Of a stretch of 22,636 bases of DNA, positions 14,446-22,636 are shown piece by piece. Numbering within the stretch: the first letter of the stretch is position 1; each line of letters opens with the position of its first letter. The notes under the pieces are model-generated. The model made no database searches and was not told the origin of the DNA. It saw only the letters and a program-made list of their open reading frames with translations. The DNA comes from RXIX01 sp003989075 (lineage in GTDB: Bacteria; Pseudomonadota; Gammaproteobacteria; Competibacterales; Competibacteraceae). The stretch covers positions 1-22,636 of the forward strand of contig JAKOYN010000024.1 in assembly GCA_029780415.1 (NCBI GenBank), in the 5' to 3' direction. The position numbers and the translations under genes are program-made.

Positions 14446-15225
14446 CTAATTCATGCTGGCGCGCAGTTTTACCAGCGCCTGATCAAAAGCCCCGACCTGA
14501 ATCAGGCCCAGGCGCGGATATTCGATGTCGATGATGACATACACCGCCAGTCCCATGACTGCAGCAAACGTGATCATATGCAGCCAATTGCGGGTTCTGA
14601 CGCCGGCCATGCCGTAGCCGGCCAGCAGCGCCCCAGCCAGCGCCAGCCCGAACAGCAGCCCATAGATGATCAAAGGGGGGTGAATCTGGCTGGCCATGGT
14701 GCGGGTGGTGGTGATATCGATCATCTCATTAAGTGCGGGCAATAGCAGCATGGTCGCGGCGGGTGGCGCACCTTCCTGGCGACCGGCGGCAATCGCCTGG
14801 GTCCAGATGGTGTTCTGCAACTGCGTGGAGCGGGCGAGTTCGGCCCGCGCCGCTTCAATGTCGGGCAGTTTGCGGTAGACCTCCAGGCGCGAATCGAGAT
14901 AGCGCCGGAACAGCTCGCGCAGCGCCGGTTGTGTATCAGCCGGCAACAGATCAAGGCGTAGATAAGCGGTGCCGATGGCATTGGTTTCCTGAACAATCAG
15001 GGCACGCCGATCATCAAAGCGCGCTGCTGCCCCGGAAAACGTAAACGCGATGAGCAGGCCGAGCAGCGCGAACACTGCGCCATCAACCGTGCTCGTGCCG
15101 GTTCGCGCGCCTTTGGCGTCCCGGGCCAGCCGGTGGTTACCGATGCGTCGCCCGATTTCCAGGAGCAGTAGTACTCCAGCAAACAGGGCCAGCGTGATCA
15201 GGAAGGCAGTGAGTGTGTAGTTCAT
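14446..15225 (-). CDS. Bestrophin-like (DUF4239) membrane protein
   Basis: This 259-residue inner-membrane protein has hydrophobic segments at about 6-23, 48-66, 184-205 and 215-233, in two pairs separated by a soluble helical region (about 70-180). The sequence VDGAVFALLGLLIAFTFSGAAARFDDRR followed by ETNAIGTAYLRLDLLP is characteristic of the DUF4239/bestrophin-like family, whose members resemble anion channels; transport has not been shown for this type. The start at 15225 lacks a clear ribosome site. It precedes the patatin lipoprotein gene on the same strand. Family call is confident, function is not. Confidence 0.75.
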   Translation of the reverse strand: MNYTLTAFLITLALFAGVLLLLEIGRRIGNHRLARDAKGARTGTSTVDGAVFALLGLLIAFTFSGAAARFDDRRALIVQETNAIGTAYLRLDLLPADTQPALRELFRRYLDSRLEVYRKLPDIEAARAELARSTQLQNTIWTQAIAAGRQEGAPPAATMLLLPALNEMIDITTTRTMASQIHPPLIIYGLLFGLALAGALLAGYGMAGVRTRNWLHMITFAAVMGLAVYVIIDIEYPRLGLIQVGAFDQALVKLRASMN

Positions 15226-15408
15226 CGATGGCTTGAGCCTTGGTGTGCGACGATGAAATGACTCGCTTGGAGATGTCCCGTCTGGAGCGTGTTAGCGACA
15301 GGGCCGTACAGCGCTGCACCAGGTTCCAGGTGAGAAGCGGATGAGTGACTCTGAATATGGATTATGATGGTGCTCATTTATAAGGCAACCCATAGCGGGA
15401 GAATCTCC

Positions 15409-15651
15409 ATGGACCTGATTGGATTTCTGTTGATTGGCCTGATTGCGGGCTGGATCGCCACCCACTTCATGCGCGGCAGTGGCATGGGTCTGGGGGGTAA
15501 CCTGGTGGTGGGCGTGGTCGGTTCACTGGTTGGTGGTTTCCTGTTTCGCCTGCTGGGTTTTGCTGCGGTCGGTCTGATCGGCAAGCTGATTACCGCGACC
15601 GTCGGGGCGATGGTGCTCTTGTATGTGGTACGTGTGCTCAAGCAGGCCTAG
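15409..15651 (+). CDS. GlsB/YeaQ/YmgE-family stress membrane protein
   Basis: This 80-residue protein has three hydrophobic, glycine-rich segments: residues 2-17, 26-45 and 49-76. The pattern LIAGWIATHFMRGSGMGLGGNLVVGVVGS(L)VGG matches the transglycosylase-associated (YeaQ/YmgE) family. Members are small inner-membrane proteins often induced by stress, with no defined activity. The start at 15409 follows GGGAGA at 6 bp; an upstream in-frame ATG at 15364 would add 15 residues without family similarity and is rejected. It precedes the antiporter gene by 42 bp and may be co-transcribed. Confidence 0.85.
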   Translation: MDLIGFLLIGLIAGWIATHFMRGSGMGLGGNLVVGVVGSLVGGFLFRLLGFAAVGLIGKLITATVGAMVLLYVVRVLKQA

Positions 15652-15693
15652 GTTGCTCCGGTGATCGTAATGCTACGTGCGTCGTTTTAACTC

Positions 15694-17289
15694 ATGGATG
15701 TGTTATGGCTTTCCCTGGCGTTTGTGCTGGGTCTGGTTTTTCGTCATCTGGGCCAGCCGCCGCTGGTCGGTTATCTGGCTGCTGGGTTCCTGCTCAATGC
15801 CTTTGGCCAGCATGGCAATGAACTGCTTGAACAGGTTGCCCATGCCGGTGTGCTGCTGCTGCTGTTCAGTGTTGGCCTGAAGCTGCGCATCAAGAGCCTG
15901 GCGCGGCCCGAGGTCTGGGGTGGTGGACTGCTGCATCTGCTGGTGGGCAGCGCGCTGCTGGGTCTGGTGGCGCTGGCGGTTCTGGATCTGCCGGTCTGGC
16001 AGAGGCTGCTGCTGGTGACCACGCTAGGTTTCTCAAGCACGGTGCTGGCGGCCAAGGTCCTGGAAGAAAAGGCCGAGTTGCGCGCCTTTCATGGCCGGCT
16101 GGCCGTCGGCATCCTGATCATTCAGGATCTGGTGGCGCTGGCCCTGATGGCGTTTGCGGGTGCGGCGAGTCCATCGCCGTGGGCGCTACTGGCGCTGGGC
16201 TTGCCGCTGCTGCGGCCGCTGCTGACCCGCCTGCTCGACTGGAGCGGCCATGATGAGCTGCTGGTGCTATGTGGGCTGACCCTGGCGCTGGTGGTCGGCG
16301 GAATGGGTTTCGAACATCTGGGTCTGAGTGCGGAACTGGGTGCGCTGCTGCTGGGTGTGCTGCTGGTCGGTCATCCGAAGGCCATGGAACTGTCACGGGC
16401 GGTGTGGTCGCTGAAGGAAGTGCTGCTGGTGGGCTTTTTCCTGCAGATTGGCCTGATGGGCCTGCCGAGCTGGGGCATGCTGGGTGGGGCGCTGCTGCTG
16501 GCGCTGCTGTTGCCGCTCAAGGCGGCGCTGTTCTTCTTTATCCTGGTGGCGTTTCGCCTGCGTGCGCGCACCGCGTTCCTGACCGCGCTGGCCCTGACCA
16601 GCTATAGCGAATTCACCCTGATCGTGGTCAAGTTCATGGTCGGCAACGGCCAACTGGGCACGGACTGGCTGGTGCTGCTGGCGATTACCGTGGCGCTGTC
16701 CTTCGTGATTGCCGCGCCGCTCAATCGGTTCGCCCATACTCTTTACGAGCGCTTCGAGCAGCGCCTGGCGCGTTTCGAGCGGCATGATCACCATCCCGAC
16801 GAACAGCCGGTTTCGCTGGGCAGCACGCAGATCCTGATTATCGGCATGGGTCATACCGGCACCGCCGCCTACAACTTCCTCAAGAAACGCCAGAATGTGC
16901 CGGAATTGCACCGGGTGCGCGTGGTTTCGGGCATCGATTCCGACCTGAACAAGGTCGAGCGGCATGTGCAGGAAGGCCGGCGCGTGGTCTATGCCGATGC
17001 CGAGGATCCGGGCTTCTGGCATCGGCTGCGCCTGGACGGGATTCGGGCGGTGATTCTGGCCATGCCCGATGCCGAGGCCAAGCAGATCGCCGCGCGGCAA
17101 TTGCGTCGCCACGGGTTTCACGGCCTGATCAGCGCCATCAGCACCCATCCCGAAGAAGCGGCGCTTCTGCAGGCGGCCGGTGCAGACCTGACCTTTCTGG
17201 CCTTTAACGAAGTGGGTGTGGGTCTGGCCGAGCATGTCTGGGAGGCGCTGGAGCAGCGTGCCGCGCTACAGGTGGGCATTCGCAGTTGA
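15694..17289 (+). CDS. CPA2-family cation:proton antiporter with RCK domain
   Basis: This 531-residue protein has about twelve hydrophobic helices in residues 1-345, typical of monovalent cation:proton antiporter-2 proteins such as KefB and YbaL. Landmarks are GQPPLVGYLAAGFLL, LLLFSVGLKL, LGFSSTVLAAKVLEEK and ILIIQDLVALALM. A C-terminal Rossmann-like RCK/TrkA-N domain (about 375-500) begins with the nucleotide-binding loop GMGHTG and the acidic GIDSD after strand two, so transport is probably gated by a nucleotide. Likely work is K+ or Na+ efflux in exchange for protons at the inner membrane. The protein begins directly at the first helix, slightly shorter than related proteins, and no ribosome site precedes the ATG, so the true start could differ. 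Confidence 0.88.
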   Translation: MDVLWLSLAFVLGLVFRHLGQPPLVGYLAAGFLLNAFGQHGNELLEQVAHAGVLLLLFSVGLKLRIKSLARPEVWGGGLLHLLVGSALLGLVALAVLDLPVWQRLLLVTTLGFSSTVLAAKVLEEKAELRAFHGRLAVGILIIQDLVALALMAFAGAASPSPWALLALGLPLLRPLLTRLLDWSGHDELLVLCGLTLALVVGGMGFEHLGLSAELGALLLGVLLVGHPKAMELSRAVWSLKEVLLVGFFLQIGLMGLPSWGMLGGALLLALLLPLKAALFFFILVAFRLRARTAFLTALALTSYSEFTLIVVKFMVGNGQLGTDWLVLLAITVALSFVIAAPLNRFAHTLYERFEQRLARFERHDHHPDEQPVSLGSTQILIIGMGHTGTAAYNFLKKRQNVPELHRVRVVSGIDSDLNKVERHVQEGRRVVYADAEDPGFWHRLRLDGIRAVILAMPDAEAKQIAARQLRRHGFHGLISAISTHPEEAALLQAAGADLTFLAFNEVGVGLAEHVWEALEQRAALQVGIRS

Positions 17290-17359
17290 GTGCGGGCGAC
17301 AAATGCGCGGCGGCGTGGTCTGAAGCGGCGGTTGGATTCCATACCGCAGAGGCGACATC

Positions 17360-17761
<402 letters not shown>

Positions 17762-17776
17762 CGACCGGCGCGGCTG

Positions 17777-18637
17777 CTAGCGCTCCCAGGCAGTCGGATT
17801 GTTCAGCACCGCGCTGCAGGCGACCGGCAGCCGGTCCGCCGAAGGCGGTTCGGGTTTGCGAACCGGCTTTGGCACGCGCGCCGACTGGACGATGTCCGCG
17901 ACCCAGTTGCGCAGATCAGTATCGCAGCCGTCGCCGGGCGGAAAGGGCTTCTGTGGCTGGCACTGACCGGAATCGGGTGGGCAGACCAGCCGCACATGGA
18001 AATGGGCATCGTGACCCCACCACGGACGGACCTTCTCCAGCCAGCCGCGATCCATTTCGCTGTCGCACAGCGCCTGCTTGATGACCGCATTGACGAAAAT
18101 GCGCTCTACACCGGGCGCCAGCGCTGCCCGCTTTAAGGCATCCCGATAGCGCGGTGACCAGCGTGCACCGTTTAGCACCCCATCCTCGGCGCGGATCATC
18201 GACGGCATTTCGATGGTCTCAGTGTCTGCCTGTGACAAGATCCGGTCGCGTGGCTGCTGTAAAAACCACACATCCACATCCAGACCGCTCTGATGGCTGC
18301 GATGCCCATTTGGCATCGGCCCGCCGCGCGGCTGGCTCAGATCCCCAATCAGCAGGCGTCCGCCCTGTGCGGCAGTCTGCCGGCCCAGCCACTCCACGAA
18401 TGCCAGCAGCGCCGGGTGACCGTAATAGCGGTTGCGGCCCGGGCGCATGACCTGATAACCATCGCCTACCAGCGGCAGTGCCCCGGCGCCGGCGATGCAG
18501 CCGGCGGCATAGGAGCCGATCACCTGCGGTGGCCCGGCCAGCGGATAGGCGACCGTGCTCCAGCCATTGCCGGCCTGGGCCAGCGGTGCGCAAAACCCCA
18601 GCAGCAAAGTCAACAGACGTGTAAGGCGGATATTCAT
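17777..18637 (-). CDS. mepA: Penicillin-insensitive murein endopeptidase
   Basis: This 286-residue periplasmic protein has a signal peptide (MNIRLTRLLTLLLGFCAPLAQA, cut near residue 22-23). The peptidase M74 domain carries the LAS-type zinc signature: His115 and Asp122 in HRSHQSGLDVD, and His211/His213 in WGHDAHFHVRL. Cysteines at 47, 190, 218, 225, 238 and 278 could form the disulfides known for the family. It cleaves the D-Ala to meso-diaminopimelate cross-links of peptidoglycan. Length is close to the E. coli enzyme, with a proline-rich tail after about residue 255. No strong ribosome site is seen before the ATG. Confidence 0.93.
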   Translation of the reverse strand: MNIRLTRLLTLLLGFCAPLAQAGNGWSTVAYPLAGPPQVIGSYAAGCIAGAGALPLVGDGYQVMRPGRNRYYGHPALLAFVEWLGRQTAAQGGRLLIGDLSQPRGGPMPNGHRSHQSGLDVDVWFLQQPRDRILSQADTETIEMPSMIRAEDGVLNGARWSPRYRDALKRAALAPGVERIFVNAVIKQALCDSEMDRGWLEKVRPWWGHDAHFHVRLVCPPDSGQCQPQKPFPPGDGCDTDLRNWVADIVQSARVPKPVRKPEPPSADRLPVACSAVLNNPTAWER

Positions 18638-18794
18638 GACGGTATTGACCCGTGTGCAGACTTGGATGAGCCAAGCTTAGTGGAAGCTGCGCCGCAGGGC
18701 AGCATCAACAACCGACCCTTTCGGCCAAGCTGGACGTGTGGCGCGCGGGTATGCTGCGCGTATTGATCCAGAACCGCTTTTCAGGACCGCGCCC

Positions 18795-20555
18795 ATGTTG
18801 CCCGAATACTTTGAATTTTCCCTGCCGACCCGCGTCATCTACGGCATTGGCGTTATCGACCATCTGGCCGATGCCCTGGCGCCCTACGGTTCACGGCGGG
18901 CGTTGCTGGTCACCGATGCCAATCTGGTCCAGGCGGGACTGGCGGCGCGGGTTCGGGCCGGATTGCAGCGCACCGCCATCGATATGGTTGCCGTCTACGA
19001 TCAGGTGCCGCCCAATTCGACCATCCAGACCGTCGAGGATTGCGCGGCGCTGGGCCGGCAGCACGGCTGTGATCTGATCATCGGTCTGGGTGGCGGCAGC
19101 GTACTGGATACCGCCAAGGTCGCCAATATCCTGCTGGTCAAGGGTGGCCGGGTGCAGGATCACCAGGGCGCCTATCTGCTCGGTACGACGCGGCTGTTGC
19201 CGCTGCTGCTGATTCCGACCACCGCCGGCACCGGCTCGGAAGTGACCAAGGTGGCGGTGATCGCCGATCCCGAACACGACGTGAAACTGCCTTTTGCCGA
19301 AACCCAATTTTTGCCGGATCTGGCGATTCTCGACCCGGAGTTGACCCGTGGCCTGCCGCCCAGGCTGACCGCGATGACCGGTATGGATGCACTCACCCAC
19401 GCTATTGAAGCCTACGTCGATAAGGAATGGTCGCCGGCGGCCGATGGCTTGGCCCTGCAGGCGATCCGCCTGATCCGCGATAATCTGCTGCTGGCCTGTG
19501 CCCAGCCGGACAATTTGCAGGCGCGCGGGGCGATGCTGGCAGCGAGCTGTCTGGCCGGTATCGCCTTTTCGCATTCGATGGTCGGCATGGTGCACGGTAT
19601 TGCCCACGCTCTCGGTGGCGTCTATCACATCCCGCACGGGCTGGCCAATGCGCTGGTGCTGCCGGAGGTGATGGCCTACAACCTTGATGCGCGTCTGGAT
19701 CGCTATGCTGATGTTGCTGAGGCGCTGGGTGTGGCCTTGCCGCAGCCGGGCGCGACGCTGGGCAATCTGCTGCAGTACAGCGGCCTGGGTTTCGCGCGGC
19801 CACTGGTCAGGCCCCTGCGTGGCGTGGATAGCTGGTTGCGGCGGCGGATGGCGCTGGCGGGAATTGCCCGCGTGCGGCTGTTGAACCGGCAACTGGCGCA
19901 TTTGACCGGGATGCCGCTGAATCTGCGCGATGCCGGGGTGCAGGATGGGCTGGCGAAGCTGGAGCAGGTGGTTGAAACGGCGATGAGCGATGGTTCGATG
20001 CTGTACAACCCGCGCGAGCCGGAGCGGGACGCGGTGGCGCGCATCGTACGCCAGTTGTATGCGGCTACGGTAAAGCCGCTGCCAGTGTCCATAGCCGATC
20101 TGCGTTCGGCCGCTGCGGCCGGGGCTGCCCAGGAACAGCGCGAGGTATTCGCTGACGCCGAAACCCTGTATCGGGTGCTGGGTGGCTTTTTCGAGCGACT
20201 CAAGCACGATGCGCAGATTGGCGGACCGCTGCGTGATTCCGGGCTGTGCGTGCAGTTTGCGTTCGAACAGCCGACGGCGGTGATGACCATTGACGCGCGT
20301 GGTGACGAGGTGCTGATTTATCGGGGTGCGCAATTCACCGGGGCACCGGAAGTGACCATGCGCATGAGTGCCGATTTCGCCCATGCCTTCTGGCACGGGC
20401 GGGTCAATCTGGTCTCGGCGCTGACCCGTCGCCAGGTGATCGCCAAGGGCAATGTGCCCAAGACGCTCAAGCTGCTGCCGATTCTCAAGCCGGCCTATGC
20501 CCTGTATCCGCGCTATCTGGCCGAACTGGGCCTGGCAGACAAGGTATTGGGGTAG
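18795..20555 (+). CDS. Iron-containing alcohol dehydrogenase fused to SCP2 domain
   Basis: This 586-residue protein combines two units. Residues 1 to about 425 form a group III iron-dependent alcohol dehydrogenase: nucleotide loop GLGGGS (97-102), PTTAGTGSEVT, and metal ligands Asp198 and His202 (GMDALTHAIEAY), His267 and His281 (VHGIAHALGG, HIPHGLANA). The C-terminal part, from about 470 on, has the look of a sterol carrier protein 2 domain, with FADAETLYRVLGGFFERL, then VQFAFEQPTAVMTID and a closing NVPKTLKLLPILKP, which binds hydrophobic ligands. The SCP2 call is weaker than the dehydrogenase call. A lipid-like or long-chain alcohol/aldehyde substrate is inferred. The start at 18795 follows AGGA at 8 bp; an upstream in-frame start at 18738 is rejected. 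It is monocistronic. Confidence 0.85.
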   Translation: MLPEYFEFSLPTRVIYGIGVIDHLADALAPYGSRRALLVTDANLVQAGLAARVRAGLQRTAIDMVAVYDQVPPNSTIQTVEDCAALGRQHGCDLIIGLGGGSVLDTAKVANILLVKGGRVQDHQGAYLLGTTRLLPLLLIPTTAGTGSEVTKVAVIADPEHDVKLPFAETQFLPDLAILDPELTRGLPPRLTAMTGMDALTHAIEAYVDKEWSPAADGLALQAIRLIRDNLLLACAQPDNLQARGAMLAASCLAGIAFSHSMVGMVHGIAHALGGVYHIPHGLANALVLPEVMAYNLDARLDRYADVAEALGVALPQPGATLGNLLQYSGLGFARPLVRPLRGVDSWLRRRMALAGIARVRLLNRQLAHLTGMPLNLRDAGVQDGLAKLEQVVETAMSDGSMLYNPREPERDAVARIVRQLYAATVKPLPVSIADLRSAAAAGAAQEQREVFADAETLYRVLGGFFERLKHDAQIGGPLRDSGLCVQFAFEQPTAVMTIDARGDEVLIYRGAQFTGAPEVTMRMSADFAHAFWHGRVNLVSALTRRQVIAKGNVPKTLKLLPILKPAYALYPRYLAELGLADKVLG

Positions 20556-20578
20556 AGGCGGCGGCGGTCATGGTCGAT

Positions 20579-20603
20579 AAAAAGCCCGGCTTTGAACCGG
20601 GCT
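20579..20603 (-). terminator. Rho-independent terminator of the yeaH-spoVR operon
   Basis: A 7-bp stem (AGCCCGG 20583-20589 with CCGGGCT 20597-20603, 7-nt loop) is followed on the minus strand by five T residues. It lies 38 bp beyond the spoVR stop and between converging genes. On the plus strand the same hairpin has only TG-TTG after it, so it may weakly stop the dehydrogenase transcript as well. Confidence 0.85.
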
Positions 20604-20640
20604 GTTGCAGTATGGCAGGGACGGGCTGCAGCCCGCGCGG

Positions 20641-22155
20641 TTAATGCCGGCCGGACGGGCACTCGCCGACCAGTTCCACCTTGCCGTTCTCGTCAACCGC
20701 TTCCAGACGCACGGCAAAGCCCCATAGCCGGTGCAGATGCTTAAGCATTTCCTGAGTGCTTTCAGCATGCAGCGGGCGACGGTTATAGCGGGTATGGCGC
20801 AGGGTCAGGGAGCGATCCTTGCGGTAGGCGACGTTCCAGACCTGGATATTCGGTTCACGGCTGCCGAGGTTGTACTGGTCAGCCAGGGCCAGCCGCAGGC
20901 GCCGATAACCGGGATCATCATGAATGGCGGTGATTTCCAGTTCGTCCTGCGCATCATCGTCCAGCACCGCAAACAGCTTGAAATCGCGCATCACCTTCGG
21001 CGACAGGTACTGGGCGATGAAACTCTCGTCCTTGAAGTTGCGCATGGCAAAATCCAGGGTCTTGATCCAGTCCTGACCGGCGATATCCGGGAACCAGTGC
21101 CGATCTTCCGCCGTTGGCGCTTCGCAGATGCGCTTGATGTCGCACATCATCGCGAAACCGAGCGCATAGGGATTGATGCCGGAGTAATACGGGTGATCGA
21201 AGGGCAATTGCTGAATGACGCTGGTGTGCGATTGCAGGAATTCGATCATGAAACCGTCGTTGACATAGCCCTCCTCGTACAGACGGTTGAGCAGGGTGTA
21301 ATGCCAGAAGGTAGCCCAGCCTTCATTCATCACCTGGGTCTGGCGCTGCGGGTAGAAGTACTGGGCGATCTTGCGCACGATGCGCACCAGTTCGCGCTGC
21401 CACGGTTCAAGCAGCGGCGCATTTTTCTCGATGAAATACAGCAGGTTTTCCTGGGGTTCAGCCGGGAAGCGACGCGATTCGACGGCGGCGGCTTCCACGT
21501 TGCGCATCGGCACGGTGCGCCACAGGTCATTGATCTGCGATTGCAGATACTCCTCGCGTTCGTGCTGGCGCTGCTTTTCCTCGCTGAGCGACAGGGGCGC
21601 CGGATGCTTGTAGCGGTCGACGCCGTAGTTCATCAGCGCGTGGCAGGAATCCAGGAACAGTTCCACGGTTTCCTCGCCATGGCGCTCTTCGCACTCGGCG
21701 ACATAGTTGCGCGCGAACAGCAGGTAATCAATGATGGCATCGGCACTGGTCCAGGTGCGGAACAGATAGTTGCCCTTGAAGAAGGAGTTGTGGCCATAGG
21801 CGGCGTGGGCGATCACCAGGGCCTGCATCATCGCCGTGTTCTCTTCCATCAGATAGGCGATGCACGGATCGGAATTGATCACGATCTCGTAGGCCAGACC
21901 CATCTGCCCGCGCCGGTAATTCTTCTCGGTCATCACGAACTGCTTGCCGTAGGACCAGTGCTTGTAGCCCAGCGGCATGCCGACCGAGGAGTAGGCGTCC
22001 ATCATCTGCTCGGCGGTGATGATCTCGATCTGATTGGGGTAGGTATCGAGCTGGAACTCCTCAGCAGCGATCTGGCCGATGACCGTGTTGTAGCGCTCCA
22101 GCATCGGGAAGGTCCATTCGGACGACTCGGTAATCAAGCGCGAGGACTGGCTCAT
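20641..22155 (-). CDS. SpoVR family protein (YcgB type)
   Basis: This 504-residue protein matches the SpoVR/YcgB family across its length: an N-terminal WTFPMLERYNTVIGQIAAEE, then MPLGYKHWSYGKQF, HAAYGHNSFFKGNYLF, NEGWATFWHYT and the C-terminal QVWNVAYRKDRSLTLRH. No signal peptide is present, so it is cytoplasmic. In Bacillus the name comes from a spore-cortex role, but in proteobacteria it sits with a serine kinase (yeaG) and DUF444 (yeaH) genes and is linked to stress and starvation. The ATG overlaps the upstream gene's stop by 4 bp, so the two are translationally coupled. The conserved histidines and the NEGWATFWH motif could bind metal, which is only a suggestion. Confidence 0.92.
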   Translation of the reverse strand: MSQSSRLITESSEWTFPMLERYNTVIGQIAAEEFQLDTYPNQIEIITAEQMMDAYSSVGMPLGYKHWSYGKQFVMTEKNYRRGQMGLAYEIVINSDPCIAYLMEENTAMMQALVIAHAAYGHNSFFKGNYLFRTWTSADAIIDYLLFARNYVAECEERHGEETVELFLDSCHALMNYGVDRYKHPAPLSLSEEKQRQHEREEYLQSQINDLWRTVPMRNVEAAAVESRRFPAEPQENLLYFIEKNAPLLEPWQRELVRIVRKIAQYFYPQRQTQVMNEGWATFWHYTLLNRLYEEGYVNDGFMIEFLQSHTSVIQQLPFDHPYYSGINPYALGFAMMCDIKRICEAPTAEDRHWFPDIAGQDWIKTLDFAMRNFKDESFIAQYLSPKVMRDFKLFAVLDDDAQDELEITAIHDDPGYRRLRLALADQYNLGSREPNIQVWNVAYRKDRSLTLRHTRYNRRPLHAESTQEMLKHLHRLWGFAVRLEAVDENGKVELVGECPSGRH

Positions 22156-22636
22156 GCGGTGCGCCTCTTGAACAGGTCCCGAAAGACCGGGTAGATATCA
22201 GCCGGACCATCGATCTGCCGCATGGCGAAATGCGGGTAACTGGCCTTCAGCTCCTCATAGACTTCCCACAGACTCTGGTGGCGGTCCGGGGTGATCTCGA
22301 TGTACGAGTAGTAGCGGACATGGGGCAGGACGCGCTGCACCAGGATTTCCTTACAGGCCGGCGAATCGTGGTGCCAGTTGTCGCCATCGGAGGCTTGCGC
22401 GGCGTAGATATTCCAACTGGAGGTCGGATAGCGCTCGGCGATGATGTCGGCCATCATCACCAGGGCGCTGGATACCACGGTGCCGCCGGTTTCCCGCGAG
22501 TAGAAGAACTCCTGTTCGTCCACTTCCTTGGCCACGGTGTGGTGGCGGATGAACACCACCTCGATTTTCTCGTAGTTGCGCTTGAGGAACAGGTACAGCA
22601 GGGTAAAGAAGCGCTTGGCCAGATCCTTGCGCGCCC
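22152..22636 (-). CDS. DUF444 (YeaH-type) protein, partial at the window edge
   Basis: The reading frame is open to the right edge of the window, so only the C-terminal 160 or so residues are seen; codons before 22559 read ARKDLAKRFFTLLYLFLKRN, showing the true start lies outside. The visible part has VVFIRHHTVAKEVDEQEFF, then SRETGGTVVSSALVMM, which is a von Willebrand A-like fold with a metal-site-like TGGT, and later HHDSPACKEIL. It overlaps spoVR by 4 bp. In proteobacteria this family is encoded with the PrkA-like kinase YeaG, so that gene is expected further right. Role: stress-response partner, otherwise undefined. Confidence 0.9.
   Translation of the reverse strand, partial: ARKDLAKRFFTLLYLFLKRNYEKIEVVFIRHHTVAKEVDEQEFFYSRETGGTVVSSALVMMADIIAERYPTSSWNIYAAQASDGDNWHHDSPACKEILVQRVLPHVRYYSYIEITPDRHQSLWEVYEELKASYPHFAMRQIDGPADIYPVFRDLFKRRTA

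Noticed and set aside
20731..22194. 487-residue plus-strand frame opposite spoVR
   Set aside because: Shadow of spoVR, which has family motifs throughout and a coupled start with the yeaH-type gene.

Overview
The window is GC-rich, densely packed chromosomal DNA of a proteobacterium. A gammaproteobacterium is most likely, judging by the spoVR/yeaH-type pair, mepA, folD, a YeaQ/YmgE-type stress membrane protein and a patatin lipoprotein. The opening cluster handles propionyl-CoA and glyoxylate: a divergent VOC protein resembling methylmalonyl-CoA epimerase, mutA and mutB (two-subunit methylmalonyl-CoA mutase), meaB (its G-protein chaperone) and a beta-methylmalyl-CoA/L-malyl-CoA lyase. This set fits an organism that assimilates C2 or C3 acids, for example through an ethylmalonyl-CoA-type route. 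Species assignment is inference, because no rRNA gene is present.

Layout: 163-642 (-) VOC epimerase-like; 876-5206 (+) mutA-mutB; 5207-6287 an AT-rich island with its own promoter and a DUF559/Vsr-like nuclease gene; 6288-8498 (+) meaB and mcl; 8635-9660 (+) metallophosphoesterase, convergent with a CarS-like membrane enzyme at 9654-10142 (-); 10362-10814 (+) exported DUF2147 protein; 10865-11767 (-) folD; 11807-13158 an IS200/IS605-type element with tnpB and a divergent 42-residue ribbon-helix-helix gene but no tnpA; 13155-15225 (-) patatin lipoprotein and a bestrophin-like (DUF4239) membrane protein; 15409-17761 (+) YeaQ-like protein, CPA2 antiporter with RCK domain and msrB; 17777-18637 (-) mepA; 18795-20555 (+) iron alcohol dehydrogenase fused to an SCP2 domain; 20641-22636 (-) spoVR and the 3' part of a yeaH-type gene, running off the window.

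The most informative locus is the TnpB element. With boundaries at 11806/11807 (after TTAC) and 13158/13159 (after TCAA), excising it in thought restores a patatin gene ending Pro-TAA, 35 bp upstream of folD. The element now supplies a TGA, so the patatin protein is unchanged. The predicted TnpB guide would be the last codons of the patatin gene. The TnpB carries Gly where the usual RuvC-II catalytic Glu is expected, and a small inverted repeat between tnpB and the ribbon-helix-helix gene looks like an operator.

No tRNA, rRNA or CRISPR array was seen, and no gene-free stretch exceeds 300 bases. The first ~110 bases and the region 643-875 contain no gene I can support.
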